Below the pieces are notes generated by a model. That model was not told the DNA's origin. It made no database searches and saw only the letters and a program-made list of their open reading frames with translations. From the NCBI GenBank assembly GCA_963789275.1, contig CAWBKF010000010.1, forward strand, positions 62,001 through 126,000: 64,000 nucleotides of DNA, given 5' to 3'. A program made the position numbers and the translations under genes. The DNA comes from DAHUYF01 sp963789275. Its GTDB lineage: Bacteria > Pseudomonadota > Alphaproteobacteria > ATCC43930 > CGMCC-115725. Of the stretch, positions 35,132 through 43,458 are shown piece by piece (the stretch's first letter is position 1; each line of letters opens with the position of its first letter).

Positions 35132-35992
35132 TTAGTGGAAGAGACGCAGCACGTTCTGCTCGGACTGGGTCGCGATCGACAGCGACTGAATCGCAAGCTG
35201 CTGCGATGTCTGCAAGGTAACGAGGTTCGTGCTCTCCACGTTGACGTCGGCGACCGTCAGCTTGTCGGCGCCGCCCTGGAGGGTCGTGAGATACTGGCTG
35301 GTGAAGTCCAGCCGGGTATTCAGGAAGGTCACGTTGCCGCCCAGCGACTGCGCCTGCGACTGCGCGGTTTCGATCGCGTTCTGCAGGATGTTGAAGCCCG
35401 CGTCGAACTTCGAGGTTTTGACGCTGACCGTGGAGAACGTCGCGCCGACGACCGCGGTGGCAAGAAGCGATGCCTTGGCGTGCGTCGTCACCAGCGTGCT
35501 GACCTGCTGGTTGAAGCCGTTGACCTTCAACGTCGAAGTCGAGGCCAGGCTGAACTGCAGCGACAGCACCGACGTGGTCGAATTCACCAGGTTGAGGCCC
35601 TGGTAGGACGCGTCGTTGACCAGGTGGTTCAACTGCAGCGACAGGGTGTTGAACGTCTTCGCCGTGGCAGCTTGCTGCGACGCGGTCTCGGTCTTTGCCG
35701 AATTCAAGAGACCTTGCAGCTGCTCCAGGATACTCACCACGCTCTGGGTCGCCTGGGTCGCCGTCGTCAAGGACGAGATGCCCTGATCGATGGTCGACTT
35801 GCGGTTCGTGAGGTCGGTGGCGCGGTTGTTCAGGCCTTGCGCCTGGAAGAACAACACCGCGTTGTCGACGGCGCTTGCCACCTTGAGGCCGGTGGCGAGG
35901 TGGTTCTGCACCGTGCCGATCGTGGAGTTGATGTTCTGCAGGGAGAGCAGGTTCTGGCGAGTGGCGTTGCCAAGAACGACGTTACTGGACAT
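35132..35992 (-). CDS. fliC: Flagellin (copy B)
   Basis: 286 residues, about 93% identical to copy A, with identical ends and differences in the first 65 and the central variable domain. It begins MSSNVVLGNATRQNLLSLQN and ends SEQNVLRLFH. Its upstream region is better preserved than that of copy A: sigma-54 element at 36049-36063 and three FlbD-type dyads at 36157-36226. It is therefore likely the main filament gene (inference). Preceded on the same strand by the flaG-like gene. Confidence 0.95.
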   Translation of the reverse strand: MSSNVVLGNATRQNLLSLQNINSTIGTVQNHLATGLKVASAVDNAVLFFQAQGLNNRATDLTNRKSTIDQGISSLTTATQATQSVVSILEQLQGLLNSAKTETASQQAATAKTFNTLSLQLNHLVNDASYQGLNLVNSTTSVLSLQFSLASTSTLKVNGFNQQVSTLVTTHAKASLLATAVVGATFSTVSVKTSKFDAGFNILQNAIETAQSQAQSLGGNVTFLNTRLDFTSQYLTTLQGGADKLTVADVNVESTNLVTLQTSQQLAIQSLSIATQSEQNVLRLFH

Positions 35993-36048
35993 GGGAGATC
36001 ATCCTTTCTGGGTGGAAAAAGGCCGCTTCGCGGCCCGGCTCCAGCGTC

Positions 36049-36063
36049 GCAATGCCCATGCCA
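36049..36063 (-). promoter_or_regulatory. Sigma-54 promoter of flagellin copy B
   Basis: On minus: TGGCATG-GGCA-TTGC with exact GG-N10-GC spacing, 57 bp before the ATG at 35992. Confidence 0.72.
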
Positions 36064-36156
36064 TTGCCAGCTCCGACCGCGCGCCGCCGCCGGGGCTCGG
36101 AAATCCGCGGCTTTCGCGAAAATCCGCCCTTCTCCGACGCGTCCGGAGCGCCGTAA

Positions 36157-36226
36157 CCGGCAAAATTTGCTGGGTGAAAACTGCCGGGCCGGCAGATTTT
36201 TCCCGCCGAAGCGGCAAAAATTGCCT
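36157..36226. promoter_or_regulatory. Array of FlbD-type dyads upstream of flagellin copy B
   Basis: Three candidate sites: CCGGCAAAATTTGCTGG (36157-36173), GGTGAAAACTGCCGG (36173-36187) and CGGCAAAAATTGCCT (36212-36226); also the dyad CTGCCGGGCCGGCAG at 36181-36195. They lie 95-165 bp upstream of the sigma-54 element, as expected of an enhancer. The second closely resembles GGTAAAAGCTGCCGG before fliF. Confidence 0.6.
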
Positions 36227-36572
36227 AGGCCGCGCTGTCGACCGTGGCGCCGCGCGCCGGAGCGATGCCGCTGACGGTCGCCGAGAACTGCTTGACCACA
36301 TAGCCCGGCGGGACCTGCGAGATGACGAAGCCGGAGCCGGGTTCGAGCGCCTCGAGGACCAGCCGTTGGGTCGCAGCATCGTAAGAGAGACTGAAGCCGA
36401 TCGCCGGCGGTGGCGGCGCCGCAGGCGCAACGGCGGGCACAACTGCAACCGGTGCGGGTGCGGGCGCGGGTGTCGTTGCCTGGCTCGGCTCGGTGGCGTC
36501 ACGCGGCGCCCGCCCGCTGGCGGGGGGCGTAGACGGGACGGGTGCCGTCGAGGGAGTGTCCGTAACCGACAC
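36225..36572 (-). CDS. flaG: FlaG-like small flagellar protein
   Basis: 115 residues: a Pro/Ala/Thr-rich first half (about 1-58), then a compact domain LSYDAATQRLVLEALEPGSG and FVISQVPPGYVVKQF. This matches the FlaG pattern of a strand pair followed by V-I-x-Q-(I/V)-P-P. FlaG proteins affect filament length and are usually near flagellin, as here. The stop overlaps the last FlbD-type site. Similarity is limited to the short C-terminal domain, so confidence is moderate. Confidence 0.65.
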   Translation of the reverse strand: MSVTDTPSTAPVPSTPPASGRAPRDATEPSQATTPAPAPAPVAVVPAVAPAAPPPPAIGFSLSYDAATQRLVLEALEPGSGFVISQVPPGYVVKQFSATVSGIAPARGATVDSAA

Positions 36573-36676
36573 GTTGCTCTCCAGTATCTGCGGGCGAAGG
36601 CGCCCGGAACCGTGCGGCTACGCGCCGCGGTAGCAAACCTTAACTGGCAAGCGCCATGCCAACTCACGCCTCTCAG

Positions 36677-36689
36677 GGCAAATATTGCC
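36677..36689 (+). promoter_or_regulatory. FlbD-type dyad upstream of fliK and flaG
   Basis: GGCAAATATTGCC, a near-perfect dyad in the divergent region, about 110 bp upstream of the fliK sigma-54 element. Confidence 0.55.
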
Positions 36690-36769
36690 GGTCGCCGCCC
36701 GGCACGCCTTGCCCGGCGCGACCGTCCTGACCTATCGGCAAAAACCTCCCATGATAAATTTCATTTACA

Positions 36770-36782
36770 GATCAATATGTTG
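36770..36782 (+). promoter_or_regulatory. IHF-like site
   Basis: GATCAATATGTTG matches WATCAANNNNTTR except the first base. It lies in the only AT-rich tract nearby, between the FlbD-type dyad and the sigma-54 promoter, the classical place for an IHF bend. Confidence 0.5.
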
Positions 36783-36797
36783 TTGTCGATTTCGGAA

Positions 36798-36813
36798 TGG
36801 CATGGGGCTTGCT
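36798..36813 (+). promoter_or_regulatory. Sigma-54 promoter of fliK-flgD-flgE
   Basis: TGGCATG-GGGC-TTGCT, a full -24/-12 match with correct spacing, ending 26 bp before the fliK ATG. Confidence 0.78.
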
Positions 36814-36839
36814 GACGCCCCTCCGAGGAAAGGATCATC

Positions 36840-38565
36840 ATGACCGCGCTTGCCGTACCCAGCCTGCCCTTCGATCCCGCGCCGCCACCGCCGCCGCCAG
36901 CTTTCGCGGCCGACAGCGCCAGCGGGTCGAGCTTCCAGAGCATGATGCAGCAGGCGCAGACCTCGGCGCCGCCGCCGGCGGATACGAATGGCGCCTCCGC
37001 GACAGCATCGAGCGGTGGCGGCGGCGCGGCATCGTCACAAACGCAAACCCAAACTCAGCCGCAGGCACAGTCGCAGACGCAATCGCAATCTCAGCCTCAG
37101 ACGCAAACCCAGACGCAAACACAGTCGCAACCGCAGACACCCTCGCAGCCGCAGGCATCGGTGCAGACGCCGGCGAAACCGGGCAATGCCAACGCCAAGA
37201 CCGCATCGAGCGGCGGCAATGGCAAGCAGAGCGGCGACGGCGATCACAGCGATGCCGGCTCGGCCGGCACGGATGCCGGAAATGCGGCCGCCGCAATCGT
37301 CATCCCGCTGCCGGTGCCGCTGACGCAGCCGACCCCGGCGACCACGCTGGCTGGCGCGAAAACCCCGACGCCGCAGTCACCGGATGGCGACGACGATGCG
37401 CCGACACCGGCGGATGCGGCGGCATCGGCGCCGGGCGACGCGGCCAACGCGGCGGCACTGATCGCCGCTGCGGTCAACGCCGGCACCGGCGCGACCTCGG
37501 CCCCCGCTTCCGCGGCCGCGCCACAAGCCGCCCCGACACAAGCGGCAGCGGTGCAGGCCGCTGCGGCACTCGCCGGCGCCGCCAGTAAGGTTGCTGCCGG
37601 CCCGGCACAGCCCTCCGGCGCGACCGCCGCCAATGGCGCCAGCGCGCCGGGCGCCTCAAGCGCCGCGTCGCCACCCACCGCGACGACACAGCCTGCGCCG
37701 GCGATCGCCGCCGCCATGGGCATGCGCTTGACCGGCGGCCCGGCGACCCCGTTCGTATCGCAGCCGCGCAGCGCCTTGGCGAGCTTCGCGCCGATGGAAG
37801 ACACGGCTGCGCAAGCCAAAGGCAGCGACGTCACGAGCCCCGTCTCATCCGCGGCCGAGCCCCGGCGCAACTGCCGACGCCACCAAGGCGGCGGCGGAGC
37901 AGGCAAGCGATCCCGGTCAGAGCCCGGCCGATGCGACGAAAGCCGCCGCCGCCGCGCCTCTCGTGCCGCTGACGCATGCCGCCGGCAACCCCACATCCGA
38001 CGCCACCGTCGCCGCGCCAGGCGATCCCGCATCCTCGATCAGCACCGCCGCGTCGCAGATGGCCGCCGCCACGCCCTCGCTCGGCGCGCCGGCGCCCGCC
38101 GCGCCACCTGCCACCGCAGCGGCAGCGTCGGCAAGTCTGCCGACCGTGCCGCTCGCGGCCAGCGAGCAGGTCGCCGTCACGCTGCGTCAGGCGGTGAAGG
38201 ACGGCAACGACCAGATCCAGATCCAGCTCGAGCCCGCCGATCTCGGCGCCGTCCAGGTCAAGCTCAACATCAATCATGACGGCAAGGTCACCGTGGTCGT
38301 CTCCGCCGACCGCAGCGACACGCTCAACATGCTGAAGCAGGATGCCGGCGGGCTGACCCAGGCGCTGCGCGACGCCGGCCTGCAGACCGACAGCAGCAGC
38401 CTGAGCTTCAACCTGCGCGGCGGCCATCAGTTCAATCAACAGGCCCAGGGCAGCGGCACCGGCTTTGCCGGCAACGCCACCGTCAGCGACGACGACGCTG
38501 CATTGGCGGCGCCGCCGACACGGGCGCTGCGTGCTCATTCCGGCTCACTCGATATCCAAGTCTGA
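36840..38565 (+). CDS. fliK: Hook-length control protein FliK, one frameshift
   Basis: About 575 codons. The start and first 340 residues are low-complexity Ala/Pro/Gln/Ser/Thr, with a run of QT/QS dipeptides at about 66-105. A surplus C in CCCC near 37862 shifts the frame; it resumes as GATADATKAAAEQASD and ends with the conserved FliK C-domain: VAVTLRQAVKDGNDQIQIQL and EPADLGAVQVKLNI, then DRSDTLNMLKQDAGGLTQAL. FliK is exported and switches the export gate when the hook is complete. The order fliK-flgD-flgE under one sigma-54 promoter supports the assignment. ATG follows GAGGAAAGG. Confidence 0.87.
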
Positions 38566-38578
38566 GGAAGGCGATCCC

Positions 38579-39302
38579 ATGACCACCCCCGTCAGCAGCG
38601 CGACCACCCCGACCACCACCCCGACGTCGAGCAGCGGCAGCGGCGCCAGCGCCAATGGCGCGACCGCCAATGGCGCGCTCAGCTTCACGCAGAATTTCAG
38701 CACCTTCCTGACGCTGCTGACGACGCAGCTGCAGAACCAGGATCCGCTCAACCCGATGGACAGCAGCCAGTTCACCAACCAGCTGGTCGAGTTCAGCGAG
38801 GTCGAGCAGCAGATCAAGACCAACAGCCAGCTGACGACGATGATCTCGAACCAGACATCGAGCGAGGCGATCTCGGCCCAGACCATGGTGGGAGACACCA
38901 TCCAATACAACGGCAACCAGGCCGCGCTGGAGAACGGCAGCGCGACCTTCTCCTACACGCTGCCCAGCGCCGCCGCCTCGACCAGCCTCATCGTCCAGGA
39001 TGCCAGCGGCAACACCGTCTATACCAGCAGCGGGCCAGACCGCCGCCGGCACTTACGCCTTCACCTGGAACGGCGAGAACAACAGCGGCCAGCAGCAGGC
39101 GGATGGCGGCATCTACACTCTCACCGTCCAGTCGGTGGATGCGAACAACCAGCCGATCACCACGACCACCACCGCCGTCGGCACGGTGACCGGCGTCAAT
39201 GTCGCGAACAACGTCGCCACCTTCGACGTCTCCGGCGTCGAAGTGCCGATGAGCCAGCTCGTCAGCATCGTCAGCGCCAACTCCTCCTCCTCGTCGAACT
39301 AA
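38579..39302 (+). CDS. flgD: Flagellar hook cap protein FlgD, one frameshift
   Basis: About 240 codons. Ser/Thr-rich N-terminus followed by the FlgD signature QNFSTFLTLLTTQLQNQDPL, NPMDSSQFTNQLVEFSEVEQ and SSEAISAQTMVGDTI. A surplus base near 39032 breaks the frame; the rest, QTAAGTYAFTWNGENNSGQQ and the tail ending VEVPMSQLVSIVSANSSSSSN, is in the next frame and gives a normal length. FlgD caps the growing hook. Starts 13 bp after the fliK stop and ends 11 bp before flgE. Confidence 0.88.
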
Positions 39303-39313
39303 AGAGGTCTCCT

Positions 39314-40949
39314 ATGAGCATCTTCGGTGCACTGCTTTCCGGCGTTTCCGGCCTCACCGCCGAAAGCCAAGCCCTCAGCATGATTTCCGACAACATCGCG
39401 AACTCGAACACCACCGCCTACAAGGCGAACGAGGCGAGCTTCTCGACGCTGGTGACCCAAAGCGCCCAGGCCGGCACCAATACGGCAGGCGGCGTGGTGG
39501 CATACCCCACCGCCACCGTCGGCCAGCAGGGACTGCTGCAGGCAGCCGCTACCGACACCGACCTCGCCATCTCCGGCGGCGGCTTCTTCGTCGTCAGCAA
39601 CGCCGCCATCGGCGGCAGCAGCAGCGCCTTCTCCTTCACCCGGGACGGCTCGTTCTCCGTCAATGCCGAGCGGCGATCTCGTCAACGGCGACGGCTTCTT
39701 CCTCCAGGGCCAGCCACTTGACGTCGACCGAGGCGGCGCAAATCAGCAGCGGCAACCTCAACCAGCTCACCGCGACCTCGCTGAGCTCGCTGAGCACCGT
39801 CAACATCAACGGCCTCAGCGGCTCGGCCGTGCCGACAAGCACAGTGACGCTCGCCGCCGAGCTGCCGGCGAGCGACACGGTGAGCTCGACGCCGCACACC
39901 ATCACCGTGCCGGTCTACGATGCCCAGGGCACCGAGCACGACATGACCCTCACCTTCAGCGTCGCGCCGATCCAGACCTACAGCTTGACCGCCAGCGCGC
40001 TGGTCACGGGCGAAACCTTCACCCTGACCCTGGACAGCGGCGGCAGCACCCGTTCCGGTCACCGTCGGGCCCCTGACGCAAGCAGCGCCGACGATGACCG
40101 ACCTCGCCAATGACATCAACACGGCGCTGACGACGGCGGGCATCACCGATGCCAGCGCGTCGGCGACCAACGGCACGACCATCCAGATCACCGACAGCTC
40201 CATCGGTTCGACCGTGAACAACGCCGCCAACACCTTGGTCGCGACCGTCGGCACTGAGGCCTTCACCGCCAACGCGCCGATCACCACCCCGGCGAACACC
40301 TGGAACGTCACCGCGAGCATCATCGGCGGAACCGTCGACTTTCCCACGAACGCATACTTTCCCGGCAACCTCCAACGATCCCGTCACCAATCAGGTCAGC
40401 TTCACCGGCGCCGGCGATTTCAACACCGGCTTCGGCGGCATGACGATCAACTGGTCGACCACCGGCCCGGCGGTTCCGACCTCGCCGCAGGCCCTGACCT
40501 TCAGTCTCGGCACCCAGGGTGAGAGCAATGGCCTCACGCAGAGCGGCAACTCGTTCAGCGCCAGCGAAGTCAATCAGAACGGCCTGCATTTCGGCACCTT
40601 CACCGGCATCTCCATCGATCAGAACGGCGTCGTCACCGCCAATTTCGACAACGGCCTGAAGCAGCCGATCTATCTGATCCCGATCGCCACCTTCAACAAT
40701 CCGAACGGCCTCGCGGCCGAGAGCGGCAACAGCTATCTCCAGACCAACACCTCGGGCAGCTACCTGCTGGAGCAGGCGGGCACCGGTGCGGCGGGCCAGA
40801 TCGCGCCCTCGGAGCTGGAGAGCTCGAATGTCGACATCGCCCAGGAGTTCAGCAACCTGATCATCACCCAGCAGGCCTATGCCGCGAACTCCAAGGTCAT
40901 CACCACCGCCAATCAGATGATCACCGATCTGCTGCAAGCCACGCAGTAA
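39314..40949 (+). pseudogene. flgE: Flagellar hook protein FlgE, four frameshifts
   Basis: About 545 codons. N-terminus MSIFGALLSGVSGLTAESQA and SDNIANSNTTAYKANEASF; C-terminus ESSNVDIAQEFSNLIITQQA plus YAANSKVITTANQMITDLL: both typical of FlgE. Between them the frame shifts near 39667, 39712, 40052 and 40365; the first three are +1. The restored middle includes SGDLVNGDGFFLQGQ, ITVPVYDAQGTEHDMTLTFS and TPANTWNVTASIIGG. A domain at about 225-310 resembles the repeat module of FlgK here. flgE is essential for any filament, so if the cell is motile these shifts must be sequence errors. Confidence 0.8.
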
Positions 40950-41106
40950 GGCCAAGCCGCCGCCGCCGTGACGCGGCCGCGTCGCGGCGCGGCGGATTGG
41001 CTTGGATTTTAGGTAAACCGGCGCGCGCGTTAACCATGGCTTTTAGGGCTTTGTTAAGTGGGGCGGTCCTACATTTGCGGCTACACGAACGGACGCCTCG
41101 ACAACC

Positions 41107-41403
41107 GTGAAGACAGACGCACCTTCCTCGCTCGCCGCCTCGCCGATGGATTGGCTCGACATTGTCGGCCCGATCGCGTCGCTGGACAGCTTGCCGCCGC
41201 CCGATACCAAGCGCTGGGTCATCCGGCGCAAGGCGGAAGTGGTGGCGGCGGTGCGCGCCGGGCTCATCAGCCTCGAGGAGGCCTGCCGCCGCTACACGCT
41301 GTCGATCGAGGAGTTCCTCTCCTGGCAGCGGCTGGTCGACAGCCACGGCCTGCCCGGCTTGCGCGTCACGCGCCTCCAAGACTACCGCGACGTCGAGCGC
41401 TGA
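41107..41403 (+). CDS. sciP: CtrA inhibitor SciP (DUF1153)
   Basis: 98 residues. The DUF1153 core LPPPDTKRWVIRRKAEVVAA, then GLISLEEACRRYTLSIEEFL and SWQRLVDSHGLPGLRVTRLQ is nearly invariant in alphaproteobacteria. In Caulobacter SciP binds CtrA and blocks activation of CtrA-dependent promoters in G1. It has a helix-turn-helix. It is alone between flgE and the fliF operon. Upstream at 41029-41060 are TTAAC and GTTAAG half-sites, the first followed by CCATGGC-TTTT, a weak CtrA-like box. GTG/ATG choice: ATG 41107 matches the usual length. Confidence 0.94.
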   Translation: MKTDAPSSLAASPMDWLDIVGPIASLDSLPPPDTKRWVIRRKAEVVAAVRAGLISLEEACRRYTLSIEEFLSWQRLVDSHGLPGLRVTRLQDYRDVER

Positions 41404-41650
41404 CCGAGCGCCGTAGGCGCTCGTGTCAGGCGGCGCCAGCGGTTGCCAGGCGAACTCCCCGCTAGCGGAGTTCGTCCGCGGCGGCGTCAGCGGTTGCGCA
41501 GCAACCGCGAAAGCCGCCCAGTGCGGACTAGCACCCAAACTTCTTAACCATATCCCCGGCTCGCCCGCACCGTGCGGCTCCCGCGCTTGCTCACGCAAGC
41601 GCTGACGCCGCCTGACACGAGCGAACTACGGCGCTCGGTCAGCGTTCGCT
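41404..41650. repeat. Nested inverted-repeat element, copy 2
   Basis: Starts right after the sciP stop. The whole 245 bp folds on itself: the outer arm at about 41404-41440 (GAGCGCCGTAGGCGCTCG, then TGTCAGGCGGCG) pairs imperfectly with about 41605-41640 (CCTGACACGAGCGAACTACG, then GCGCTCGG). Inside are a hairpin 41450-41475 (GCGAACTCC arms), arm GGCGGCGTCAGC 41480-41491 pairing perfectly with GCTGACGCCGCC 41600-41611, a GGTTGC hairpin at 41492-41507, and a GCTTGC/GCAAGC hairpin at 41585-41600. Order and much sequence equal copy 1 (9978-10161), but copy 2 has an extra outer layer. No ORF. Confidence 0.8.
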
Positions 41651-41652
41651 GC

Positions 41653-41690
41653 GCGGCAAAACCTGCCGCATGCTGGGTAAAAGCTGCCGG
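41653..41690 (+). promoter_or_regulatory. Two FlbD-type sites upstream of fliF
   Basis: GCGGCAAAACCTGCCGC (41653-41669, perfect outer dyad) and GGTAAAAGCTGCCGG (41676-41690), 80-120 bp before the fliF start. No sigma-54 consensus follows. In Caulobacter FlbD represses fliF from such a site; the same is inferred here. Confidence 0.62.
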
Positions 41691-41772
41691 GCATTTACGG
41701 GTTATTCACCCAATCGCCGCTAGGGTCTGCTCCGGGCGCCGAGCCCGTGACGGAACCTCGAGGCGAGTGACA

Positions 41773-43443
41773 GTGAACGGCCTGCTCCAGACCCTCCGCG
41801 GCCTTGGTCCCCTGCGACTCGCCATGATCGGCGGCGTGACGCTGGCAATGGTGGCGTTTTTCGCCTTTCTCACCACCCGCATCTCCCAGCCCAACATGAC
41901 ACTGCTGTACAGCGACCTCGAAGTGCGCGACAGCGGCCAGATCACGCAGAAGCTCGACGCGATGGCGATTCCCTATCAGATCAAGGGTGACGGCACCCAG
42001 ATCCTCGTGCCGGCCGATCAAGTCGCGAAGCTGCGCATGACGATGGCGGAAGCCGGCCTGCCGCATGGCGGGTCGATCGGCTACGAGATCTTCGACAAGA
42101 GCGACGCGCTCGGCACCTCGAGCCTGGTGCAGAACATCAACCAGGTGCGCGCGCTCGAAGGCGAGCTGTCACGCACCATCTCGTCGCTCAACGCGGTGCA
42201 GTCGGTGCGCGTCCACATTGTGCTGCCGCGCCGCGAGATGTTCTCGCGCGAGCAGCAGGAGGCGACGGCATCGATCGTGGTGAAGATGCGCGGCGCCGAC
42301 CGGCTCGCCAAGCCGCAGGTGGCGGCGATCCAGTATCTCGTTGCCTCCGCCGTGCCGGGATTGAAGCCGACGCGCGTGTCGATCATCGACGGCGACGGCA
42401 ACCTCCTCGCCCGCGGCGACGGCGACAGCGGCGCCGCGGCGATCGCCAGCACTGTCGAGGAGCAGCGCGTCAATTACGAGAACCGGCTGTCGCGCAATGT
42501 CGAGGAGCTGATCGAACGCACCGTCGGCCCCGGCAAGGCGCGCGTCGACGTCCATGCCGACATGGATTTCGACCGCATCACCACCAATTCCAAGACCTAC
42601 GATCCCGACGTCCAGATTCCGCGCTCGACGCAGACGGTGGCCGAATCCAGCGACAGCAGCGACAGCGGCGACCAACCGGTCACGGTGCAGACCAACCTGC
42701 CCAACGCCCAGACCGCGGCCGGCACCAATGGCGGCCGAAGCAAGACCGCGCGCAATGAGGAAACGACCAACTACGAGATCGGCGAGACGACGCGCAGCCA
42801 GGTGCGCGAGACCGGCGAGGTGCGCAAGCTCTCCGTCGCCGTGCTGGTCGACGGCACCTATACCATCGCCGCCGACGGCACGCGCACCTACCAGCCGCGC
42901 TCGCCGGAGGAGATGAAGCAGCTCACCGGGCTGGTGCGCTCGGCCGTCGGCTACGACGAAAAGCGCGGCGACAGCGTCGAGCTGGTCAACATGCGCTTCA
43001 CCGGCATCGACGAGACCATGCCGGCGGCGCCCGCCACCCTTCTGGGCTTCGAGCACGCCGACGTCGTCAAGATGGGCGAGATGCTGGTCATCGCCGTGGT
43101 CGCCGTGCTCTTCATCCTGCTCGTCGTCCGCCCGCTGCTGATGCGCGTGCTCGAGAACAGCGCGGCGGCGGCGGCGGAGGCCAGCAACCTGCTGACCGGC
43201 CAGGTCGGCGGCCAGGCGGCGCTGCCGCCCCCGGCCGGTCTCTCCCCGGCGCTCGCCGCCGCCGCCGGCGGCGCGATGGTCCCGGGCGGCGGCGACGACG
43301 GCGGGGCCGAAGCGATGATCGATATCGGCCAGATCGAGGGGCGCGTCGCCGCGTCGAGCATCCGCAAGGTCGGCGAGATCGTCGAGAAGCATCCGGAGGA
43401 AGCGGTGGCCATCATCCGCTCCTGGATGTACCAGGGCGCTTAG
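41773..43443 (+). CDS. fliF: Flagellar MS-ring protein FliF
   Basis: 556 residues from GTG 41773, nine bases after CGAGG; GTG 41767 is too close to it. Two membrane segments: about 17-37 (MIGGVTLAMVAFFAFL) and about 440-460 (MLVIAVVAVLFILLVV). Between them is the periplasmic ring-building region with YQIKGDGTQILVPADQV, GYEIFDKSDALGTSSLVQNI and VRVHIVLPRREMFSREQQ. The C-terminal tail (IEGRVAASSIRKVGEIVEKH, PEEAVAIIRSWM) binds FliG. First gene of the long operon fliF-fliG-fliH-fliN-flbD-flhA. Intact. Confidence 0.96.
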   Translation: MNGLLQTLRGLGPLRLAMIGGVTLAMVAFFAFLTTRISQPNMTLLYSDLEVRDSGQITQKLDAMAIPYQIKGDGTQILVPADQVAKLRMTMAEAGLPHGGSIGYEIFDKSDALGTSSLVQNINQVRALEGELSRTISSLNAVQSVRVHIVLPRREMFSREQQEATASIVVKMRGADRLAKPQVAAIQYLVASAVPGLKPTRVSIIDGDGNLLARGDGDSGAAAIASTVEEQRVNYENRLSRNVEELIERTVGPGKARVDVHADMDFDRITTNSKTYDPDVQIPRSTQTVAESSDSSDSGDQPVTVQTNLPNAQTAAGTNGGRSKTARNEETTNYEIGETTRSQVRETGEVRKLSVAVLVDGTYTIAADGTRTYQPRSPEEMKQLTGLVRSAVGYDEKRGDSVELVNMRFTGIDETMPAAPATLLGFEHADVVKMGEMLVIAVVAVLFILLVVRPLLMRVLENSAAAAAEASNLLTGQVGGQAALPPPAGLSPALAAAAGGAMVPGGGDDGGAEAMIDIGQIEGRVAASSIRKVGEIVEKHPEEAVAIIRSWMYQGA

Positions 43444-43458
43444 GCGGGAGATCCGGCA

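Larger units (their letters stand above)
32800..36190. repeat. Tandem segmental duplication: glycosyltransferase end + flagellin + leader
   Basis: Copy A (about 32800-34630) and copy B (about 34640-36190) run in the same order: glycosyltransferase sequence, a GTAAATCAC-containing spacer, terminator hairpin, flagellin gene, sigma-54 site and FlbD-type region. Shared marks outside the flagellins include TGCCGCGTTATCGTCAATAA at 33427 with its counterpart at 35025 (one C for T), and GCAATGCCCATGCCA at 34446 and 36049. In copy B the glycosyltransferase part is shortened and degraded. Confidence 0.75.

Noticed and set aside
37040..37165. CRISPR-like short repeats
   Set aside because: These are in-frame CAG/ACG/TCG codon runs encoding QT and QS dipeptides of FliK; there are no spacers or cas genes.
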